A stretch of 64,000 nt of DNA from Kribbella sp. VKM Ac-2568 (GCF_004345365.1 NZ_SLVF01000016.1:124001-188000), one strand, 5' to 3'; shown: positions 34,134-42,970, counted from the stretch's first letter. The notes: generated by a model not told the origin, from the letters alone. Translations and numbers: made by a program.

Positions 34134-34586
34134 ATGACCACGAACACAATTCCCGCTGTCGATCTCGTCGCCGCCCGGAACAGGAACGAAGCGACCTGGA
34201 GCCGCTCCAGCAAGCTGCTGTACGCCGGTGACATCGAGGCGTTCGTCGAGTGCTGGACCGAGGACTGCCGCTACGAGGCTGCCTTGCCGGTGCCCGGTAT
34301 GCCACCCGTCCTGACCGGCCACGAGACGCTGCGCGCAGCCTTCAACGGACTGGTCGCACAAGCCCGGAGCATCGCCGTCCACGATGTCCTGTTCCACCAG
34401 ACCGTCGATCCCGCCGTCGCCGTCATCGAGGAGCGGATGGTCGCGGAGTTCCTCGACGGCGACAAGTACGAGAACCGGCTGATCATTCGCGCGACCTTCC
34501 GGGACGACCGGATCGCCGAGCTCGTCGAGTACTACGGCCAGTTCGCCCACCAGGATCTGCTCCGCAAGCTCGGTTTCACGTCCTGA
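34134..34586 (+). CDS. SnoaL-like/NTF2-fold protein
   Basis: A 150-residue protein; ATG at 34134 follows GAGGAG, and an upstream in-frame start lacks a ribosome site. The cone-shaped NTF2-like fold is indicated by YAGDIEAFVECWTEDCRYEAALPVPGMPPVLTGHETLRAAF and YENRLIIRATFRDDRIAELVEYYGQF. Members include polyketide cyclases, ketosteroid isomerases and dehydratases, and many have no assigned activity. It probably shares a transcript with the hemerythrin gene. Confidence 0.82.
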   Translation: MTTNTIPAVDLVAARNRNEATWSRSSKLLYAGDIEAFVECWTEDCRYEAALPVPGMPPVLTGHETLRAAFNGLVAQARSIAVHDVLFHQTVDPAVAVIEERMVAEFLDGDKYENRLIIRATFRDDRIAELVEYYGQFAHQDLLRKLGFTS

Positions 34587-34669
34587 TCGGATGGTCCGGC
34601 CGGAACCTCTTGGAACCCCGGCCCCGACAGGCTGGCCGTCCGCAGGGTGCCGCCGACGGAGGGGAACCG

Positions 34670-35495
34670 ATGGCCGAGGATCTGCCGCAGCAGCTGGCGC
34701 GGACCAAGAGGTTCCGCGCCGGCGCCGCGAGTGCGTTCGCCGTCGTCGACAACGGGCGGTTCGTCACCTTCCTGCGGGACGAGGCCCTGTGGGTCTACGA
34801 CACGACGGATCGCCGAGAGCGGCGGGTCACCGCGGCAGCGGCGTACCGGGGTGGTGCCGGCGCCCTGCTGTCGGTCCTCCGCCAAGGGGAGCTGTCGGTC
34901 GTCGACCTGGCGGCCGAACGCGGCGAGGGTTTCTGGTGGGCGCCCGACGGTCAGCGGTTGCTGGTCGCCCGGGTGGACGAAAGTCCTGTGCAGCTTCGGT
35001 ATCTGGCGGACCCATGCAGCCCGAGAAGGCGCCGACGCCGTTCCGCTACCCGGTCGCCGGCACCGCCAACGCGGACGTCAGCCTGTACGTCGTCGACCTG
35101 GCCGGCGAACGACGTGAGGTGCGGTGGGACCGGGAGCGGTTCGAGTACCTCGTCCAGGTCGTCTGGGCGGCCGGCAACCCGGTGATCGCCGTCCAGACGC
35201 GCGACCAGTCCTGCCTCCACCTGCTCGAGGTCGACCCCTCGACCGGCTCCACCACGCCGGTCCGGGAAGTTGCCGACAGCAACTGGGTCGACATCCTGAC
35301 CGGTACGCCGAACCAGACCGCGACCGGCGAACTGGTCTGGATCGAGCGAGACGCCGAACACGACACGTTCCGGCTGCTCGTCGGCGGCGAGTTCGTCACT
35401 CGCCCGGGACTGCAGGTCGCCGAGATCTGCAGTGTGTCGGGTTCTCCGCCGATCCCTACCCGGCAAGGGCTGAATGGGGCTGGCGTGTTCTCGCC
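34670..35495 (+). pseudogene. Frameshifted, truncated S9/DPP-IV-type peptidase remnant
   Basis: An ATG behind GGAGGGG opens a frame matching the N-terminal beta-propeller of bacterial DPP-IV-like S9 peptidases (KRFRAGAASAFAVVDNGRFVTFL; GFWWAPDGQRLLVARVDESPVQLRYLADP). At about 35013 the homology moves to another frame (QPEKAPTPFRYPVAG, NADVSLYVVDL, GELVWIERDAEHDT), consistent with loss of one base. It fades by about 35450, perhaps after a second shift, and meets the 3' end of the LysR gene. The catalytic hydrolase domain is missing. A functional protein is not expected. Confidence 0.75.
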
Positions 35496-35496
35496 G

Positions 35497-36438
35497 TCAC
35501 CGTCTGGCGGATGCTTCTGGCTCGGGGAGCCAGGCTCCGGGCGGGATCGACAGCCAGTCGTCGGCCGCGAGCTCGTCGACTGCCTCATTGAGGGCATCCA
35601 GCGCAGGATGAACGAGGTCGGCTCGCCACATCATCGACCACGGGTAGAGAACCACCGGATCCACGAGAGGCCGCAGTACGGCGCCTGGAACCGCGGGCTG
35701 GGTGGTCATCGTCAGGATCGGCGCGTCGCGGTCGCGGACGTGCTGCGCGAGTTCGTCGGCGCCCTGGACGTGGGGATGAGCACCGCCGCTGTCGACACCG
35801 AAGGGCGCGAGCAGCTGGAGTGCTGCGTGGTCCCACGCCGCCGTCGCGTGATTCCCGGCCCGGAAGCACACACCGGTCCCGCGCAGGGCCTCCAGCGGAA
35901 CGGCGGCAAGCTCGGCGAGCGGGTGCCGCTCAGGGATCAGGACCGCCAGCGGCTCATGTCGTACTACGCGCTCCCGCAGGCCGTCGGCCTGGGTGAGATT
36001 GCGGCCGAAACTCACGTCCAGACGCTCGGACAGGAGCAACGGCACCGCCAGCTCGGTACCGGTGTGGAAGCGCGCGAAGAACTCCAAATCGGGCGCGTTC
36101 CGCCGGGCCGCGGCGAGCACGAGCGCCGGAGTGAGCCCGGGGCCGACCACGTCGACGGTCAACGACGGAGCCTCGCCGCGGAGTTCGCGGACGGTGAGGT
36201 CGTGCAGGGCGAGCAGTTCGCGAGCGCGGACCAGGAGCTTGCGTCCCGAGGGCGTCAACTCGACGCGACGGGTGGTGCGGTCGAGCAGCCGGACGCCGAG
36301 GCGGTCCTCCAGCCGGCGGATGTCGCGGCTGAGCGCCTGCTGCGCGATGAAGAGCCGCTGGGCGGCGCGGCTGAAGTGCAGTTCCTCCGCCACGACGACG
36401 AAGTACCGCAGCAGCCGGATCTCGAGGTCGTCGGGCAC
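35497..36438 (-). CDS. LysR-family transcriptional regulator
   Basis: A 313-residue LysR protein with GTG start (AAGG four bases upstream). The winged helix is at residues 1-65 (LLRYFVVVAEELHFSRAAQRLFIAQQALSRDIRRLEDRLGVRLLDRTTRRVELTPSG), with the substrate-binding domain from about residue 90. It is divergent from the MFS transporter gene, 84 bp apart, so it likely regulates the MFS-hydrolase operon. Confidence 0.9.
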   Translation of the reverse strand: MPDDLEIRLLRYFVVVAEELHFSRAAQRLFIAQQALSRDIRRLEDRLGVRLLDRTTRRVELTPSGRKLLVRARELLALHDLTVRELRGEAPSLTVDVVGPGLTPALVLAAARRNAPDLEFFARFHTGTELAVPLLLSERLDVSFGRNLTQADGLRERVVRHEPLAVLIPERHPLAELAAVPLEALRGTGVCFRAGNHATAAWDHAALQLLAPFGVDSGGAHPHVQGADELAQHVRDRDAPILTMTTQPAVPGAVLRPLVDPVVLYPWSMMWRADLVHPALDALNEAVDELAADDWLSIPPGAWLPEPEASARR

Positions 36439-36475
36439 CTCACCTTATTAACACACCAGCTGCGTGAATAGGCGC

Positions 36476-36489
36476 CCAACAGGTGTTGG
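36476..36489. promoter_or_regulatory. Inverted repeat between LysR and MFS genes
   Basis: CCAACA-GG-TGTTGG lies 33 bp upstream of the MFS start in the LysR/MFS intergenic region. It is an operator candidate for the LysR protein, although the classic T-N11-A form is not exact. Confidence 0.4.
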
Positions 36490-36522
36490 CGTCCGGGCCG
36501 TCGGCTGCCTCATGGTCGAGGC

Positions 36523-37710
36523 ATGGGAGCACGAGGACGGACCGCCGGCTGCTACGGCGTGACCGGCGTACTGAACGCGTTGTGGGGTGCGACGTTGCCG
36601 GCCACCGACGTGCGGCTTGACCTCGGCGCCGGACGGCTGGGTGGGCTGCTGATGGCTCTAGCAGTCGGCGCCTTGGTGGCGATGCCGATCGCCGGACGTC
36701 TGGCGGATCGGTGGACTGGTCAACGTCTGCTTCGGTGGACGATGCCGAGCGCGTCGCTGGCGCTGGCTCTCACGGCGCTGGCACCGTCGGCCGGCGTACT
36801 GACCGTGTCGGCCGTCGTGCTCGGGATGCTGTCGGGCGCACTCAATGTCGCCCTCAGCCTGCAGGCGGTAGGTGCCGAGCGGGCGACCGGCCGGCCGGTG
36901 ATGGCGACGATGCACGGCACCTGGACCCTCGGCGCAGTCTTCGGAGGCGCCGTGGTCACTGCCGGCCTGCACCTCGGTGTAGACGTCCAGCCACTACTGC
37001 TGACCGGCGCCGCCGTCCTGTTCACCACCACCCTCGCCCTCAGCAGGAACCTGCACCCGGTCCCTGGCCCCGAGTCTGCACGCGAGGCCGCCCAGCCTGA
37101 GCCACGTCGGGTTGGTCTGGTGGTTGGGCTTGGGGTGGTGGGGGCGGCGGCATTTCTCACCGAGGGGGCGGCGACGGACTGGGCCGGGGTGCATGCGACG
37201 CGGGTGTTGGGGGCTACTACCGCGGTCGGGTCGCTCGTCTACACCGCCTTCTTCGTCGCGATGACCGTCGTGCGCTTCGCCGGCGACCCGGTGCGTGCGC
37301 GACTCGGGCCGGCATTGACGATCCGGATCGCCGGAGGAACCGCGACAGCGGGGTACGGGCTGGTCCTGCTGGCAGGCGCCGCCCCAACGCCGCGGGTCGG
37401 CACGGCCATCGTCGGCTGGGTGCTCGCCGGCGCCGGGATGGCGGTGGTCTGGCCCGTGGTGGTCAGCGCGCTGGGCACGTCCGGCGCCTCTGCCCGCCGC
37501 CTGTCGACCGTCACCACCATCAGCTACGGCGGCGGCCTCGTCGGCCCCGCTCTGATCGGCTCGGTCGCCGGCCGGGCCGGGCTACCGACCGCCCTCCTGA
37601 TCCCGGCGGCGCTCGCGGTCCTGGTAGCCGCCGCAGCACCCGCCGTCCTGAACCAGTACCTCGCGACCAGCGAGGCGGAAAGAAGAACCACCACCATGAG
37701 GAGCACCTGA
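36523..37710 (+). CDS. MFS transporter
   Basis: A 395-residue major facilitator protein with about twelve hydrophobic segments in two halves split by a cytoplasmic loop near residue 190 (PGPESAREAAQPEPRR). The loop after helix 2 carries the MFS motif GRLADRWTGQRLLRW. The family includes sugar and drug exporters. Its stop overlaps the next ATG by one base (TGATG), so the hydrolase is co-translated. The start has no strong ribosome site. Confidence 0.85.
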   Translation: MGARGRTAGCYGVTGVLNALWGATLPATDVRLDLGAGRLGGLLMALAVGALVAMPIAGRLADRWTGQRLLRWTMPSASLALALTALAPSAGVLTVSAVVLGMLSGALNVALSLQAVGAERATGRPVMATMHGTWTLGAVFGGAVVTAGLHLGVDVQPLLLTGAAVLFTTTLALSRNLHPVPGPESAREAAQPEPRRVGLVVGLGVVGAAAFLTEGAATDWAGVHATRVLGATTAVGSLVYTAFFVAMTVVRFAGDPVRARLGPALTIRIAGGTATAGYGLVLLAGAAPTPRVGTAIVGWVLAGAGMAVVWPVVVSALGTSGASARRLSTVTTISYGGGLVGPALIGSVAGRAGLPTALLIPAALAVLVAAAAPAVLNQYLATSEAERRTTTMRST

Positions 37711-38531
37711 TGAACCAGACCCTGACCGCCCTGACCCTCGACGTCGACGACGCCCGCCTGTACTACGAAGTGCGCGGTACCGGTCCGCTCGTCGTCCTCG
37801 TCGGCGCACCCATGGACGCCCGGTCGTTCGCGCCGCTGGCGGAGTTGCTCGCCACGGAGTACACCGTGCTGACGACCGACTCGCGCGGGATCAACCGCAG
37901 CCTGCTCGACGATCCCGAGCAGGACTCGACCCCGCAGCAGCGGGCCGGTGACCTCGCCGCCCTGATCTCCCACGTCGGCGCCGGACCGGCCATCGCCTTC
38001 GGTTCGAGCGGTGGCGCGGTCAGCGTGCTCGCGCTGGCGCAACACCACCCCGACGTGGTCAGCACCGTGATCGCCCACGAACCACCGCTGCTGAACCTGC
38101 TCGACGACCGGGCCGAGCAGCACGCACTGTCGGCGGATATGCGCGCGACCTATCGGTCCGGCGACGTGATCGGTGCCTGGCGGAAGTTCTTCGCGCAGGC
38201 GAACATCTTCCTGCCCGAGGACGCGATCGAAGGCTTGTTCGGCGGCGAGCGGGATCCGCAGTCGGTCGCCGACGAGCGGTTCTGGTTCACGCATGAGCTG
38301 GGCGAGAGCGTCGGCTGGCAGCCGGATGTCGATGCCTTGCGAGACGGCCCTGTGCACATCGTGGTCGGCATCGGCGAGGACTCGGCCGGCCAGCTCTGCG
38401 AGCGGACCTCGACCGCGCTGGCCGCTGGACTGGGCGTCGTCCCGCTCCGCTTCCGGGGCGACCACACCGGCTTCGCGGAACACCCCGACGCGTTCGCCCC
38501 CACCCTGCGCACGGTCCTGGCCGACAGCTGA
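37710..38531 (+). CDS. Alpha/beta hydrolase
   Basis: A 273-residue alpha/beta hydrolase: LTTDSRGINRS, nucleophile elbow GSSGGA, VIAHEPPLLNLL, and catalytic His in RGDHTGFAEHP. It resembles the hydrolase at 25716. Translational coupling to the MFS gene suggests it acts on, or protects against, the exported compound; this is inference. Confidence 0.83.
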   Translation: MNQTLTALTLDVDDARLYYEVRGTGPLVVLVGAPMDARSFAPLAELLATEYTVLTTDSRGINRSLLDDPEQDSTPQQRAGDLAALISHVGAGPAIAFGSSGGAVSVLALAQHHPDVVSTVIAHEPPLLNLLDDRAEQHALSADMRATYRSGDVIGAWRKFFAQANIFLPEDAIEGLFGGERDPQSVADERFWFTHELGESVGWQPDVDALRDGPVHIVVGIGEDSAGQLCERTSTALAAGLGVVPLRFRGDHTGFAEHPDAFAPTLRTVLADS

Positions 38532-38585
38532 CGACGGACTCTCGGGCGACCACAGGGTGAACTGTTGCGAGGCCGCCTACGGACC

Positions 38586-38637
38586 GGTGGACCGAAGGGG
38601 CAGACTAGGAGCTGCCGGTGGGCCCGTGCGGTCCACC
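38586..38637. terminator. Nested inverted repeat after the MFS-hydrolase operon
   Basis: Outer arms GGTGGACCG and CGGTCCACC (9 bp, perfect) enclose an inner GGCAG/CTGCC stem. It is probably the terminator of the hydrolase gene, 54 bp beyond its stop. Confidence 0.45.
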
Positions 38638-38680
38638 GACCGCGACTGCCGGAGCGGGTCGAGGCGGCACCATGTGTCGC

Positions 38681-38711
38681 TTGACCTCAACACTGGTTGA
38701 AGTTTCAAGGT
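38681..38711 (+). promoter_or_regulatory. MerR/SoxR-type promoter upstream of sodA
   Basis: TTGACC and CAAGGT are separated by exactly 19 bp, the overlong spacer typical of MerR-family targets. The spacer holds the dyad TCAAC-ACTG-GTTGA. It lies 107 bp upstream of the superoxide dismutase start in a region with no other gene. No merR/soxR gene is in the window. Confidence 0.6.
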
Positions 38712-38817
38712 AGAGCCTGGAGGTGGGTTAGGCCGGGCGCCCCGACGGGCACCGGGTCCGCGCACCCCTCGGACTCGCAGCAGAACGGCCCTTCGGGGCC
38801 CTGACGAAGGAGCAGAG

Positions 38818-39444
38818 TTGACCACGTCGTACACGCTTCCGGATCTCTCCTATGACTACGGCGCCCTGGCGCCGCACATCTCCGGCGAGATCATGGAGCT
38901 GCACCACTCCAAGCACCACCAGACGTACGTGAACGCCCTGAACGACACCCTGGAGAAGCTGGCCGCGGCCCGCGAGAAGGGTGACTTCGGCTCGATCGTC
39001 GGTCTGGAGAAGACGCTCGCCTTCAACCTCGGCGGACACGTCAACCACTCCATCTTCTGGAAGAACCTGTCCCCGGACGGCGGCGACAAGCCGGACGGCG
39101 AGCTCGGCGCCGCGCTGGACGAGGCGTTCGGCTCGTTCGACGCGTTCCAGGCCCACTTCACCGCGGCGGCGACCACGATCCAGGGCTCCGGCTGGGCGAT
39201 CCTCGGCTGGGACGCGCTGCAGGGCAACCTGCTGATCCACCAGCTGTACGACCAGCAGGCCAACCTGCCGGCCGGGCAGATCCCGATCGTGATGCTGGAC
39301 ATGTGGGAGCACGCCTTCTACCTGCAGTACAAGAACGTGAAGCCGGACTACGTCAAGGCCTGGTGGAACGTCGTGAACTGGGCGGACGCCCAGGCCCGCT
39401 TCGACGCGGCCCGCGCGAACGCCGGCGGTCTGATCACGCTCTGA
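38818..39444 (+). CDS. sodA: Fe/Mn superoxide dismutase
   Basis: A 208-residue Fe/Mn SOD with TTG start behind GAAGGAG. Metal ligands fit His29 (MELHHSKHH), His77 (GGHVNHSIFW), Asp161 and His165 (LDMWEHAFY). The segment GSGWAILGWD is typical. No signal peptide is seen, so it is cytoplasmic by sequence. It converts superoxide to peroxide and oxygen. Mn or Fe preference cannot be settled from these motifs. A MerR-type promoter upstream suggests induction by redox-active compounds. Confidence 0.95.
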   Translation: MTTSYTLPDLSYDYGALAPHISGEIMELHHSKHHQTYVNALNDTLEKLAAAREKGDFGSIVGLEKTLAFNLGGHVNHSIFWKNLSPDGGDKPDGELGAALDEAFGSFDAFQAHFTAAATTIQGSGWAILGWDALQGNLLIHQLYDQQANLPAGQIPIVMLDMWEHAFYLQYKNVKPDYVKAWWNVVNWADAQARFDAARANAGGLITL

Positions 39445-39455
39445 TCGAACCTCTC

Positions 39456-39499
39456 ACGTCCGAAGAACCTCGGCCTGGTGGCCAAGGTTCTTCGGACGT
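39456..39499. terminator. Bidirectional terminator between sodA and the YdeI-like gene
   Basis: Arms of 20 nt starting ACGTCCGAAGAACC and ending GGTTCTTCGGACGT pair with a single mismatch around TGGT. It is the most extensive hairpin in the window and lies between convergent genes. Confidence 0.9.
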
Positions 39500-39517
39500 A
39501 ACGGGTGTGACTGCGGT

Positions 39518-39964
39518 TCAGCGCTGGCCGCGGCCGGAGGCGAGCCGCTCCACCGCCTTCTCGATCCGGTTCCGCCGGGTCTCCGGCTTCTTCGCCTCCT
39601 CGATCCCGAGCACGAACCAGCTGCGCTGGCTGTACGACAGCCCGTCGAAGAACGCCCGCGCCTTCGGCTCCGCAGCGAGCGCCGCCGCGAAGTCCTCCGG
39701 TACGGCGACCTCCCGCGGCTCGGTGTCCAGCTCGAGCTCGACCTCGATCTCGTCCCCGCCGGCCACCCCGGCCGCTTCGCGGTTCTTCGCGCTCAGCGAG
39801 ATCATGTACCGGCCGCCCATCACCGCGACGGTGTTGCGGTAGGTGTATCCGGCAACGGTGACGACCACCGGCGGCTTCTTGCCCTTGCCGAGCGCAACGA
39901 TGACCTCCTCGGGCACCTCGATCCCGGTCGTGGTGGTGCCCTGCAACGTGGTCCGGAACTTCAT
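39518..39964 (-). CDS. DUF1905/YdeI (OmdA)-type protein
   Basis: A 148-residue protein starting at the ATG that overlaps the upstream hydrolase stop by 4 nt. Residues 1-95 are the DUF1905 beta-barrel (FRTTLQGTTTTGIEVPEEVIVALGKGKKPPVVVTVAGYTYRNTVAVMGGRYMISLSAKNREAAG). Residues 105-148 are the YdeI/OmpD-associated helical tail (FFDGLSYSQRSWFVLGIEEAKKPETRRNRIEKAVE). The family is linked to bacteriocin or antimicrobial peptide protection in some bacteria, but its molecular role is unclear. Confidence 0.85.
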   Translation of the reverse strand: MKFRTTLQGTTTTGIEVPEEVIVALGKGKKPPVVVTVAGYTYRNTVAVMGGRYMISLSAKNREAAGVAGGDEIEVELELDTEPREVAVPEDFAAALAAEPKARAFFDGLSYSQRSWFVLGIEEAKKPETRRNRIEKAVERLASGRGQR

Positions 39965-40758
39965 CGTGACCCACCTCCGAAGAACTCCGTCAGCACCGGC
40001 GCGATCGCCGTCGCCTTGATCATGTGGTTCTGCCCCGGGATCTCCTGGTGCGCCGCTCCCGGTACCGCGTCCGCGACCGCCTTGACGGAGGTGCGCATCC
40101 AGGCTGGGCTCTTGCCACCGCCGACGACCAGCACCGGAGCGGTCACCCCGCTCCACTGGGACGCGTCGAGCGGCTTGCCCTTGACGTTGTCGCCGAGGAT
40201 CGCCGCGTCGTACCAGACGGTGTGCGCGACGGCCTTCATCGGCTTCCAGGCCGGCATCAGCTTCATCATCGTGACGACGAAGCCCGGCAACCCGATCCCC
40301 TTGGTCATGAAGTACTTGATCGCGTCGCCCGGGCGGTCGGCGAGGCCGCGCAGGTCCTCGACCCAGGTCGGCGGGATCTGGCGCTGGTCGTCGACCACGA
40401 ACGGCGCCTCGAACACGACCAGCTTGGTCATCGGTACTCCGGCCGCCGCGGCCCGCAGCGCCAGCGCCCCACCGGAGGACGTGCCGTACACGTACGCCGA
40501 CCCGCCCGCCTCCTCGATCACCGCGGCCAGGTCCTCCACCTCGCGATCGACGTCGTACTCCGCCGTGTCGCCGCTGTCGCCCCGGCCGCGCCGGTCGTAG
40601 TTGTAGACGGTGAATCCCGCGGCCAGCAGTTCAGCCAGCTCGGGCATCGGTCCCTGCGCGCGACTGCAGAGCGCGCCGTCGACCAGGACGACCGCGGGCC
40701 CCTCCCCGCGGCGGTCGTACGCGATCTTCGTTCCATCCTTCGAGACCACGGCGTTCAT
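39961..40758 (-). CDS. Alpha/beta hydrolase (second of a tandem pair)
   Basis: A 265-residue alpha/beta hydrolase; ATG overlaps the upstream hydrolase stop by 4 nt. Motifs: YNYDRRGRGDSGD, nucleophile elbow GTSSGG, and catalytic His in GQNHMIKA. It is clearly paralogous to the gene just upstream. The three-gene operon (two hydrolases and YdeI-like) lies downstream of an ECF42 sigma factor, so it may be part of that response. Confidence 0.85.
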   Translation of the reverse strand: MNAVVSKDGTKIAYDRRGEGPAVVLVDGALCSRAQGPMPELAELLAAGFTVYNYDRRGRGDSGDTAEYDVDREVEDLAAVIEEAGGSAYVYGTSSGGALALRAAAAGVPMTKLVVFEAPFVVDDQRQIPPTWVEDLRGLADRPGDAIKYFMTKGIGLPGFVVTMMKLMPAWKPMKAVAHTVWYDAAILGDNVKGKPLDASQWSGVTAPVLVVGGGKSPAWMRTSVKAVADAVPGAAHQEIPGQNHMIKATAIAPVLTEFFGGGSR

Positions 40759-41531
40759 CCCCAGAACTCCTTCAACGCGGGCGCCAGTACGGCGGGGTCG
40801 ACATTGTGCTCCTGGTCGGGCAGCACGCGGTGGCTGCCGTCCTTCAACTGATCCACGACGGCCTGGTTGCCGAGCTTCATCCACTCCCCGGCGGCGCCGC
40901 CGGTCAGCACCTGCGTCGGCTGGATGACAGCGGCGATCGCCTCGACCGGGACCGAGTAGTCGCCCATCACCGTCGCGTCGTACGCGAGCGTGTGCGCGAT
41001 CGCCTCCTGAGCGGGCCACCACGGCGACGCCTTCGCCATCTCGACGAACTCGGCCGGCAGCCCGACGACCTCGGCCATGAAGTACTCCGCGGCCTTGTCC
41101 CTGCGACCGGCCGCCACGAACTCACGGTAGATCGACGCGGTGTCGGCCGGCGGGCGCTCGCGAGTGCCTTCGAGGATGTACGGCGGCTCCCACAGCGCCA
41201 GGCGGTTCACCGGACGGCCGGCGGCGGTGGCGAGCAGTGCGAGCGCGGCTCCGGACGAGGTCCCGTAGAGATGCGCCGAGCCGCCGGCGACGGCGAAGAT
41301 CGCGTCCAGGTCCTCGAACTCCCGCTCGACCTCATAGACCTCGGCGTCGCCGCTGTCGCCCCGGCCACGGCGGTCATAGTTGTAGACGGTGTAGTCCTGC
41401 GCGAGCAAGGCGGCCAGCGGGGCGTTCGACATCCGGTCCACCGATCCGCCGCAGACCAGGACGACAGCGGGGCCGTCGCCGAGCCGGTCGTACGCGATGG
41501 AGGTGCCGTCGGCCGAGATGACGTTTTCCAT
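40755..41531 (-). CDS. Alpha/beta hydrolase (first of a tandem pair)
   Basis: A 258-residue hydrolase starting at ATG behind GAAGGAG; an upstream in-frame Met 31 codons earlier lacks a ribosome site. Motifs: YNYDRRGRGDSGD (identical to its neighbour), GTSSGA elbow, LWEPPYIL and a late His in DQEHNVDP. The pair arose by tandem duplication and then diverged in the cap and C-terminal parts. Confidence 0.85.
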   Translation of the reverse strand: MENVISADGTSIAYDRLGDGPAVVLVCGGSVDRMSNAPLAALLAQDYTVYNYDRRGRGDSGDAEVYEVEREFEDLDAIFAVAGGSAHLYGTSSGAALALLATAAGRPVNRLALWEPPYILEGTRERPPADTASIYREFVAAGRRDKAAEYFMAEVVGLPAEFVEMAKASPWWPAQEAIAHTLAYDATVMGDYSVPVEAIAAVIQPTQVLTGGAAGEWMKLGNQAVVDQLKDGSHRVLPDQEHNVDPAVLAPALKEFWG

Positions 41532-41701
41532 GGTGGTGCTCCTTCTCAGAGGGCCAACGTCTCGATTGGCCCGGTGTGAGCGAGCCCGGTGCCGATCACC
41601 TGGCCGCACCACTGCGTCGAACATCGAAGGGCTGAATCGACACCCCCGGCCGAGAAACTTTCCAGCCCCCGCGCCCGCGTCGCTCGGGCGGTCGCTGGCA
41701 C

Positions 41702-42970
41702 CTAACAGGCCGCCGCCCGGTCGAGCAGGAGGGCGCGCTCGCGCTCGTTGCGGGTCAGGCCGGCCGCCTTCTCGAACTCCACCCGCGCCTCGTCGAGCCG
41801 GCCCAGCTTGAACAGCAGGTCGCCTCGCACGCTCGGCAGCAGGTGGTAGTCCTTCAGCGACGGCTCATCGGCCAGCGCATCCACCGCGACGAGCCCCCGC
41901 TCCGGCCCGAAGGCCATCGAGATCGCCACCGCCCGGTTGAGCTCCACCACCGGCGACGGCGTCACCTGCGCCAGTACGTCGTACAGACCCGCGATTCGAG
42001 CCCAATCGGTGTCATCGGCCTCGGCGGCCCGGGCATGACAGGCTGCGATGGCCGCCTGCAGGAGATAGGGGCCGGGGGTGCCCCCGAGGGTCCAGGCGCG
42101 GTCGATGCTCTCCAGACCGCGGCGGATCAGCAGCCGGTCCCAGCGGCGGCGGTCCTGGTCGAGCAACAGGACGGGCTCGCCGTTCGGGCCGACCCGGGCG
42201 TTCGCGCGCGAGGCCTGGAGCTCCATCAGCGCAAGCAGGCCGTGGACCTCAGGCTCCCCCGGCATCAGCTCGGCCAGCAGCCGGCCGAGCCGCATCGCCT
42301 CGTTGCACAGGGCCGGACGCATCCAGTCGTCACCCGCGGTCGCGGAGTACCCCTCGTTGTAGATCAGGTAGACGACCTCGAGCACCGACGACAGGCGCTG
42401 GATCAGGTCATCGCCGGTGGGGACCTCGAACTGCACGTCGGCCTTCGCGAGGTTGCGCTTGGCCCGCACGATCCGCTGCGCGATGGTCGCCTCGGGCGCC
42501 AGGAACGCCCGGCCGATCTCGTCGGTCTTCAGGCCGCCCAGCAGCCGGAGCGTCAGTGACACTCGGGCGTCCGTGGTCAGCACCGGGTGGCAGGCGGTGA
42601 AGACGAGCCGGAGCAGATCGTCCTCGATCGTTTCGTCGAGGATCGCCTCTACGTCGTCCTCGACACTGTCGCCGTCGATCTCCAGCTCGTGGCCCATCTC
42701 GGCGAGCTTGCGCTGGTAGGTCTCCTTGCGCCGGATCAGGTCGATCGCACGCCGCTTGGCGATCGCCATCAGCCAGGCGCCGGGGTTGTTCGGCACGCCC
42801 GACTCCGGCCACTGCTCCAGCGCCGCCACCAGCGCGTCCTGCGCCAGCTCCTCGGCCAGGCCGACATCCCGCACGATCCGCGCGACGCCGGCGATGATCC
42901 TCGCCGACTCGATCCGCCAGACCGCATCGATCGCCCCGTGCGTGTCCCCGTACGTGTCCGCTACCGTCAC
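41702..42970 (-). CDS. ECF42-type RNA polymerase sigma factor with C-terminal TPR-like domain
   Basis: A 422-residue sigma factor from a GTG (VTVADTYGDTHGAID); about 16 further in-frame codons upstream look non-coding. Sigma region 2 covers about residues 10-85 (GLAEELAQDALVAALEQWPESGVPNNPGAWLMAIAKRRAIDLIRRKE) and region 4 about 125-190 (GLKTDEIGRAFLAPEATIAQRIVRAKRNL). The rest is a long helical extension typical of ECF42, with VYLIYNEGYSA and VELNRAVAI. No anti-sigma gene is present. ECF42 factors are known to pair with DGPF proteins, as here. Confidence 0.92.
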   Translation of the reverse strand: MTVADTYGDTHGAIDAVWRIESARIIAGVARIVRDVGLAEELAQDALVAALEQWPESGVPNNPGAWLMAIAKRRAIDLIRRKETYQRKLAEMGHELEIDGDSVEDDVEAILDETIEDDLLRLVFTACHPVLTTDARVSLTLRLLGGLKTDEIGRAFLAPEATIAQRIVRAKRNLAKADVQFEVPTGDDLIQRLSSVLEVVYLIYNEGYSATAGDDWMRPALCNEAMRLGRLLAELMPGEPEVHGLLALMELQASRANARVGPNGEPVLLLDQDRRRWDRLLIRRGLESIDRAWTLGGTPGPYLLQAAIAACHARAAEADDTDWARIAGLYDVLAQVTPSPVVELNRAVAISMAFGPERGLVAVDALADEPSLKDYHLLPSVRGDLLFKLGRLDEARVEFEKAAGLTRNERERALLLDRAAAC

